Shown one piece after another: positions 57,264-64,000 of a stretch of DNA of 64,000 bases (position 1 is its first letter; every line of letters starts with the position of its first letter). Source of the DNA: Strongylocentrotus purpuratus (taxonomy: Eukaryota; Echinodermata; Echinoidea; Camarodonta; Strongylocentrotidae); assembly GCF_000002235.5 (NCBI RefSeq), contig NW_022145601.1, forward strand, positions 4,647,563-4,711,562. Reading direction: 5' to 3'. The position numbers were made by a program, and so were the translations under genes. The notes under the pieces are model-generated. The model saw nothing but the letters and a program-made list of their open reading frames with translations. It did no database searches and was not told where the DNA came from.

Positions 57264-60228
57264 TTCACCAACGGTAGTTATTTGCTTACTATGCCAATTT
57301 ATACGAAGCATAATTACATTTAAAACAGAGAACAATCTATCAATTAATACCTTGAAAAAGAAAAAGTAGATTGTCTTTTAAATGAAACTTGATGAGGAAA
57401 ATGAGAGATCCAGTGACAAGTTGAAAAAGTCTACTAAATTTGTTTAGGTTTAGGAGAATCATTCTATAGCTTAAAAGTCGTTCAACTGTTTAAAACTCAC
57501 CCTTTTCACAGCTTTCATATTAATTGTATTTATGCCTGAGATCAATAAATATGAATACATTACTGTTCCATATGGCATTTTTAATATTATAATATGATTC
57601 ATTATTGTTATGCTCGTGTGTGACTTTATTCTGATTTTGGTATGTTGAAGTCTTGATAATCAAAAAAATATAAAATTACTAGACTGGAACTCGTCACTGC
57701 TGACGATTAGGTGATCTGCAGAAGATCGATCTGAGCTGAATGACGAAAAAAAAAATCGCTCACCTATAAAAAGCCTCTCAGCTCATACTTATAAATTAAT
57801 TTGCCCTAGAGGGTGTCCCTCCTTAAAAATAATGAAATAACTTTGAAAGGAACCAAAACAACAGAAGCATCTCGTTGAAATTCATATTAACAGATAAATG
57901 ACCTTCATTTGCATCGTGTAACTAAAGCATATGCTTGTCGGGTCAAAAATAACATTTAGACGAAATTTGGGAGACCTGTTGTACATTCAAGCATTAATGG
58001 ACAATATGTGCAACCGGCGAAAAAAATGACAGTATGCAATGGCCGCCTTAAAACGTTATCTTCACCTTTAATTTTAGGTTTAAATGTAGATACTGGAGAG
58101 GGGTGACAGACGGATCACAACGGAAACCGTACATACAAATCATGTTCGCAAGGAACGGATTAGTTGTTTAATGACGAAAGATGGCGCTAGAATACTTTTC
58201 TCTCTACAAATTCATTCACATAAAAGCATCTTGTGAGTACATCATGAATACGCTGATGAATAACTGGAAAAACAGTATAGCCAGGCGGAAATATCTTTTC
58301 AGATTGAACAGTCATATAAACTCTACAACAACAACAGCAATACTCGACGCAACCGTAGCCACTTGAACAAATAGGTCTCGCACCTGACCCAAGTCCTACC
58401 TTGGGTTCCGTGCGCGCAGTTTTATGTTATTCATTATTTTCTTCATACTCCTTATCCGCTGGCCAATATAAAGCCAGATGAAGTTGTTTTTTCAGGTTGA
58501 TTTCATGCATCATAGCTGTAAGCAATTTAATTGTAGGTGATATGTGCATTTTATAATCAGTGTAGAAGACGGGCCTTTGGGTGACGATTGTATTTAATAA
58601 GTTTATTTCCCCTATATCAACCAGTGATCATATGGATCAGACCAGTAGAGCGTATAGCAGAAGACGATGATATATTTCACTCACTGTGAATCACCGCGGA
58701 TCACATCATGAAAGAGATGGAGGGGGCACCAGTCGTTGGATGAAATTATCAGGGCAATTAGTTTAAGGGGGAGGGTGTGGGAAGATGTAGCATCGTCTCA
58801 TTTTCCGTTCCATTTCTCGCACTCCCCTTTCTTTCCTATTTTCTATCCTTTTTGCCATTCAAAAAGGGGGTTGGGTGGGGGTGGAGTCAGCCCTTCATGG
58901 CCAGTGTATTTACTTGTTTGACGGGTAGATAGCGTCCGTTGCGATGCCACACATATTGTTGTGATTTCTGGCAATATTGATATAGCCATTCTCTCCCCAC
59001 TCTTCTCCTGTATGGGGACAAAGAAGAGATTGGCGAAATACAATCATACTAAAAGCATATAATTGGTATTTATTTAACAATATGTTAGAAAAATGATTTC
59101 ATGCAAGAAATATGTGATTGCAATCAAACACAGTAACAAGAATAAAAACATTCCCAAACAATATTACTTTATGACCTAAGCGTAGGAGTACAACCTTGGG
59201 ATGGGTAGTTGTCAAATGGAGTGATTGGGGTGTAATGGTCCAAGAGGGTAATTGTCTTATGGGGTAACTATTGTCCAGGTGCTTTATTTCGGGGTCAGAC
59301 GTCCTGATACGGTAACCGTGCATCTCAGTTCAAAGCTGTACATTTGCAAGTAATGAGTGGATTCTCTGGAGCCCACCGCACACTTTAAGATCTTCCTGCG
59401 ATCCGAATTTCGAAGTAATAATAATAATAATAATAGCTAGTTCTTATATAGCGCTTTTCAGGACCGAAGGCAGTTACATTCGATTTGTAAACCTGAACAA
59501 ACATAATCTTCCTGATTTAGGTTCAAAATAATGATCAGAATACTAACAACCGGAATTTCAGTGAAATTTCAGCTTTTTTGTCAGACTAAAAGTCAACTCA
59601 TAAACGATCGCACTACCTTTCTAATGCCACTGCAAATTTGAGCCGATTAAGGGTTTCTTCCTTCTAGGAAGCTTGAAATTTGACATTGAGATTGTTTTAT
59701 ACAAATTGACTTTTTTTAGATCTGTGATCTTCACAATTTTAGACGTATGAATTGTTCACATCATATGCTATTCCAGATTCTTCCCAGATCGGGTCGTAAT
59801 CAAATCGTATAATGCGTGGTGAGCCACTCGACTGAAATGTTAAATTCTTTAAGGTGATCCCCAGGCATTGGCTGGTGCTAAATATCATACTGTTAATGTT
59901 TTATCATTATGTCAACCATATGAGGTTGTCTATGTATTGTTTCATCTTGCCTGGAAATTAAATAAATTAAATATATTAAAATTGAATTAGAAACGCGTTA
60001 CACACGAAGCGCCATTTTGGACTGCGTTAATATTTGCGCTAGTCAACAAGGTGAAACGTGTATCATCTATTAAAAACTTGGTTAGAAAGTTTGAGGGTTT
60101 TTTTAAAACTCGTTTTGTAAGATATTACCCTCGCGTGGCGCATTAATAAATACAAAAATCACTGACGCATTCCTACGTCAGGCAAAAATAACGCCTCGTG
60201 TGCAACGTATACAGTCAAGAAAGCTCAC

Positions 60229-60463
60229 CCCATGTGTTCCTGCATATCCAGTACTCGGTCCCCACCGAAGAAACACCGTAGCCTACCAACAACAGGGAAA
60301 GATCTAATAGCGTCGACGAGCAGTTAGGATCACTGTACACGCCGCTGACGTATAATTGGAAAGACGGCTGACTTGCGTCTATGGCTACCACGACGGGTGT
60401 GAAGTAGACTGCTTCAGCGAGTGCCGATTCGTTACCTTGAGTTACGGACTTACCAACGTTACA
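60229..60463 (-). CDS. Papain-like cysteine protease (cathepsin L type), exon with Asn region; catalytic His missing
   Basis: Minus-strand exon from acceptor cattttcttcag to donor gtgagc, in phase 0 and out phase 1. Reads NESALAEAVYFTPVVVAIDA, FQLYVSGVYSDPNCSSTLLD, LLLVGYGV and TEYWICRNTWG. Cathepsins have LDHGVL(V)VGYG; here the catalytic His position reads Leu (LDLSLLLVGYG), while the Asn motif (normally KNSWG) is kept as RNTWG. The active-site Cys lies in an exon not seen here. So it is a dead enzyme, a pseudogene, or a pseudoprotease. The preceding exon at 61018 fits in phase. Confidence 0.7.
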
Positions 60464-61017
60464 CTGAAGAAAATGAGTAAGACAATATTTTGGAAAATTT
60501 AGAGAGAGAGAGAGAGAGAAATATAAAAATAAAATGGGAATGTTCATTTTATTTTAAATACATACTTTATATTTTTGAACCAAAACCAAAAATCGGATGA
60601 AATCAGTTTTGAAGTCTCAAGAAGTTACTGTCTATCGTGCACATGATGTAGGGTATATGCCGTACAATAATTAACCCCCCCCCTCCCCCATCAAACAGGA
60701 AATGAAAGAAAGAAACACAGAGAGAGAAAGGGAGAGAAAAGAAAGAGAGCCAGCTAGAGGGGTAAAAAGAATATCAGCAAAAATTTACACGAACGACCCC
60801 CCCCCCCTCCCCTCTTCCTTCCCCTTCCCTGACCTTCTTAGGCAATTTTGTACCTGAATCAAAAGGCTATCGCAGAACATGATGGATCCTTAAAGGGGGA
60901 GGGATGTAGTCAGTGTGAGACCAAATTCACCGAAAAGTTAGCCGGATTCCCCCCCCCCCTCCCCAGCCTCCCTCTACCACCTGTCAACATTTTCAAAAAT
61001 TGACCAAAACTACCTAC
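60464..61017. other. Intron of the protease-like gene
   Basis: Includes a GA repeat near 60500, C runs at about 60675-60690, 60798-60808 and 60949-60962, and purine-rich GAAAG stretches around 60710-60750. No coding signal. Confidence 0.5.
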
Positions 61018-61212
61018 CGATGCGACGGCCTTACACGATGCGTTATTGCAGACGTTCGGAGCAGAGCCAGAATGATAGGAACCGTCCAGACACAGCCCGT
61101 CGTGATCGTGCACGCAGTCGAAGACGTGAGGGTGTTCGAAGGGATCAGGAAGACAACAGTCAACCACCTCGTCGACGGAAAGTGCGTACAGGTAAGTCTG
61201 GTCGTAGATGGA
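61018..61212 (-). CDS. Papain-like cysteine protease, middle exon (degenerate)
   Basis: Minus strand, donor gtaggt at 61017, phase 0. Reads YLYALSVDEVVDCC, matching the family's LSEQ-LVDC segment, and FDCVHDHDGLCLDGSYHSG and CNNASCKAVAS, matching the disulfide-bearing GGLC...YPY and CK-VA segments. The usual GCNGG motif between them is replaced by LPDPFEHPHV. The 5' edge is uncertain; the frame stays open to 61248. The next exon is at 60229. Confidence 0.55.
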
Positions 61213-61249
61213 CGAGTAGCTAGCTACGGCATCTAAATGGAATATCAAT

Positions 61250-61905
61250 ATAGTGGTGTGATGGTTACATGCTGTTATCCCAAATGTTGATAATTATGAA
61301 GGTTAGTTACTCCTAGTAAGGTTCAAACTTCCAAAGGGTCGTGTCTTCAAAAATAAAAAAGGATTCGTAATTCCGAAATTCTGAAAGTGACACTGATAAC
61401 ATAGAACTCCGTTTTTATTTGTTTCGAAATTAGTATAACCTTTGGAATACCGTACACTATTTCGTTTTCTGAATTATGAATTTATACCGCAACAAATGAC
61501 ATCAACATGTTCAGGAATTATGAGCCCCTGCTCGGGGAACTCTTCGGAATTGATATGAACCTTCGGAAAAGGAGTGCCTCCAAGTATGCTAAGCAGGTGG
61601 CTAGTAGGGATGAGATGATTGCAGGAGATGTGTGGGTGATGTTAACAAATCACAAGTAATAACGGGGAGAGGAGGAGGGGTACAGCTCCACGCCCTTCAC
61701 ATCATACAACTATGATAGCCAGCAAACGCTTACCCTTCCTTCTACATCGCCATGTATCATATGCAAGGGTAAAAATGAACGCAAAACCCGTTACACAAGA
61801 TTGCGTCAACAACTGATCCAGTCCCTGCCGTGAAATGTAAGGGTATCATCGTACAAAAATGATTGCAAATGAACGATGCGAACACAATTGACTTTAAATA
61901 TTTCT
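61250..61905. other. Non-coding, nothing recognised
   Basis: AT-rich, no motif-bearing frames and no repeat edges seen. Upstream exons of the protease-like gene, including one with the catalytic Cys, would be expected in this direction but were not found. Confidence 0.4.
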
Positions 61906-61909
61906 AAAG

Positions 61910-62520
61910 CCTAATTCACACCGAAGCTGGACCCAATACGGAGGACCCCGGATTAACAAGAAACACCCCCGATCAAGAGATATCTTAATCCAGTGGTGAT
62001 CCTGTGTGAATTTGAGTCGAACAACCCGGACCAACACGGTGTCAATACAGATCCCCGGACAATCCCGGATCAGCTATGAACTGTCCCGGGACCAATCACG
62101 GACCGACCTATGTTCAATCCCTGTTCGCAACGTCGATCGCACCGTGTTAGGTCCGTGTTCACCCGTGGTCATCTGTACTTGGTCCGGCATTAACTGTGTA
62201 TGGTGCGGGGTGCTCCGGGGAGTCCAACACGACATGCCGGATCACCCAGGATCGCCCAAGATCAACACGGTGCCACTACAGACCTTCCCGGACTACTCCG
62301 TATTGAAAAATCCTCCCGGACGGTCCGGGCTGACCACAGCAATTTTAAACAGTTTAAAATTGCCGGGGTGGTGTTCCGGATCATGACAGACCATCCAAGA
62401 CTGTCCCGGATAAGCCCGGACCCAACATGAATCTAACACGGATCTGACCGCGGATCGGCCAAATTTCAGTCCGGTACGCTCCGGGACAGCCCAGGAGGTC
62501 AGTGGGACAGGGACTTTACC
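61910..62520. repeat. GC-rich degenerate repeat built on a CCCGGA/CCGGATCA-like motif
   Basis: About 600 bp, sharply GC-rich against both flanks, with many variants of cccggaccaacacgg, tcccggatca and accgtgttag-like inverted forms. It begins near gcctaattcacaccgaag. The motif occurs in both orientations, so the segment can fold in many ways. Likely a non-autonomous transposon or degenerate satellite. The 126-codon frame on the + strand follows from the repeat and is not counted as a gene. Confidence 0.6.
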
Positions 62521-62547
62521 TTTACAGGCTAGATATGAGCGCGGGTA

Positions 62548-64000
62548 ATTTATTTTATTTATTTATTTATTTCTGATCTTTTGACAGGGTAGCCCATTCA
62601 CCAGCAAGTAGTGGTCTTCCATGGGGCCCTGAATGAACATATTTACATCGTTTATAACATTTATACAGAACAGTTACAAAAATAATACTCGTTTGCAAAA
62701 TAAACGTATATCATAAACCTAGTAAACAGTAATGTCAATAGGAAAAATATTAATTAAGTCGCAATTATGTGAATAAGTCATGTCAATATTACAGAACATG
62801 CACGTAGTGTTTATACGGCTGAGCCATTCACAAATTACAACTTTGTTTAAACAATCTCTTAAATGAATTGACAGAGGAAGCCGTTCTCAATGAATTATCT
62901 AGCTTATTCCATTCAAATATGGAAGAAACAATTGGGCTACACTTATAACAATCAGTGTGAAATCTAGGCACACGTAAACATCCACTGTCTATTTGCCTTG
63001 TATGATGCTCATGTACATCATTAGGATTGATTAAGCCTACCTGAAGGTAAGAAGGTGCTAAGTTATGAACGCATTTATATATCATCATAACACGACTTAA
63101 CTCAAACCGCTTGTCTAGTGTCATCCATTTAAGACTTGTGAACAAATCAGCCGACGGTGTGTCATATGTCTTGTTCAATATTATTCTTGCGGCCCTCTTT
63201 TGAATTTTTTGCAGCTTAGTTGTATGAGAATGAAATCGGTTCGACCATACAACAGAGCAGTAATCTAATCGTGGCAACACTAGACTGTTATAAAGTAACT
63301 TTAAGGATTTTTGAGGCAAAAAACTCTTTGCTCTCTTTATCATGCTAATGTTTTTCTGGGTAAGTTTACTTACGTTTTCGATTTGTTTAGACCATTTCAA
63401 TTCTTCATCTATCAAAAGTCCTAAGCATTTGGTGAATTGAACTCTTTTGATCAAATTGCCGTTTAATGAAATGGTGAAAGATTCAATTTTCTTGAGATTA
63501 GCAGGAGAGCCTATTAACATGACACAAGTTTTTTCAGTGTTAAGAACAAGACGATTTTCCTTAATCCATGCCATGACTCTGTTTAACGCAACAGTTAATT
63601 TTTCTTCCACAACAGTTGCATCATTTGCACTGACGGTAAGTGTCGTATCGTCAGCATACATATCTATGATACCTTCAGGAGTACATTCAGGTAGACTATT
63701 AACATATATTGAAAATAAAAGGGGACCAAGAATTGAACCTTGTGGCACACCTAATTTGATGGTTGATGGATGCGACTTGGCTCCTTTAAATTGGGTCACT
63801 TGTTGTCGATCCCCTAAATATGATTTGAACCAATAAATAGTCCTATTACTACACCCTATACAAGCTAGTTTATGTAGAAGTAGCTTATGGTCAACAGTAT
63901 CAAAAGCCTTACGAAGATCTATGAAGGCAACTCCAGAAATCTCTTTGTTATCAATATTCAACGACCATTGATTTACAAGTTTTGCAAGTGCAGTAGCTGT
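62548..64000 (-). mobile_element. LINE on the minus strand, running off the right edge
   Basis: The tail is (AAAT)n on the minus strand (ttattttatttatttattta at about 62548-62572), then a 3' UTR, then the reverse transcriptase, which is still open at base 64000. The 5' part lies outside the window. Confidence 0.85.
62828..64000 (-). CDS. LINE reverse transcriptase, C-terminal part (partial)
   Basis: Open from the window edge (ALAKLVNQWS) to a stop at 62828. FIDLRKAFDTVDHKLLLHKL, GVPQGSILGPLLFSIYVN and MYADDTTLT give palm motifs with YADD. Then come SLVLPRLDYCSVVW and KLQKIQKRAARIIL, typical of the LINE C-terminal region, and the end SFKRLFKQSCNL. No break is seen in this portion, so it is a fairly young copy. 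The listed ATG at 63961 is internal. Confidence 0.85.
   Translation of the reverse strand, partial: TATALAKLVNQWSLNIDNKEISGVAFIDLRKAFDTVDHKLLLHKLACIGCSNRTIYWFKSYLGDRQQVTQFKGAKSHPSTIKLGVPQGSILGPLLFSIYVNSLPECTPEGIIDMYADDTTLTVSANDATVVEEKLTVALNRVMAWIKENRLVLNTEKTCVMLIGSPANLKKIESFTISLNGNLIKRVQFTKCLGLLIDEELKWSKQIENVSKLTQKNISMIKRAKSFLPQKSLKLLYNSLVLPRLDYCSVVWSNRFHSHTTKLQKIQKRAARIILNKTYDTPSADLFTSLKWMTLDKRFELSRVMMIYKCVHNLAPSYLQVGLINPNDVHEHHTRQIDSGCLRVPRFHTDCYKCSPIVSSIFEWNKLDNSLRTASSVNSFKRLFKQSCNL

Larger units (their letters stand above)
56006..60228. other. Mostly non-coding, with hairpins and low-complexity runs
   Basis: No gene recognised. Notable: a C run and CT repeat at 56370-56412, the hairpins listed separately, and a TAA repeat with a reverse SINE-like end at 59416-59475 (complement reads agcgctatataagaactagc). 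The remainder is plain AT-rich sequence. Confidence 0.45.

Noticed and set aside
62006-62430. Frames of 126 and 76 codons on the + strand
   Set aside because: Produced by the GC-rich repeated motif in two frames at once; no domain.

Overview
The window looks like animal (metazoan) nuclear DNA, most likely from an echinoderm and probably a sea urchin. It is AT-rich and intron-bearing, packed with decayed transposons, and carries a DEATH-NACHT-LRR gene of the kind that is greatly expanded in sea urchins. The organism call is inference from gene family and repeat style; no species can be named from the sequence alone.

One host gene appears to run through most of the window on the + strand, from about 3.8 kb to 49 kb. 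It is an NLR-type innate immune receptor in at least 16 pieces. These are a short basic N-terminal exon with an N-myristoylation-like start (plus a duplicated cassette exon), a DEATH-fold exon (6.8 kb), a NACHT ATPase exon (8.1-9.6 kb), a first LRR exon (10.4 kb), eight near-identical 165-nt LRR exons (three at 16.1-18.2 kb, five at 38.3-42.0 kb), and four more divergent LRR or terminal exons (44.8, 46.2, 47.2 and perhaps 48.9 kb). All splice phases agree. The eight 165-nt exons are phase 0-0, each encodes two LRRs of about 28 residues, and they sit in tandem genomic units of about 0.86 kb with similar introns. Their differences concentrate at residues 7, 8, 14, 33, 35 and 36. Residues 7/8 and 35/36 are equivalent positions of the two repeats on the predicted ligand-facing beta strand. 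This LRR cassette array is the most striking system in the window.

The array is split by about 20 kb of foreign DNA (18.67-38.27 kb). Its core is a composite with long inverted arms made of a short tandem repeat (20.62-35.2 kb), resembling foldback/TU-type transposons. One arm is interrupted by a CR1-like LINE (22.65-30.94 kb, itself holding MITEs), the other by a 5'-truncated LINE with an 864-codon open frame (31.63-34.85 kb). A broken Ty3/gypsy fossil (35.2-38.27 kb) abuts the second LRR array directly. A piggyBac-like TTAA-flanked MITE follows the second array.

The right part (51-64 kb) holds two minus-strand LINEs; the first has a SINE and a 1.2-kb TIR element nested in its endonuclease. 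Between them lie two exons of a degenerate papain-like cysteine protease, in which the catalytic His appears to be lost. The left edge holds the tail of a LINE with a restriction-like endonuclease. No rRNA, tRNA or CRISPR was recognised, and no promoter could be placed with confidence. Splice sites and domain calls were made by eye; no search was run.
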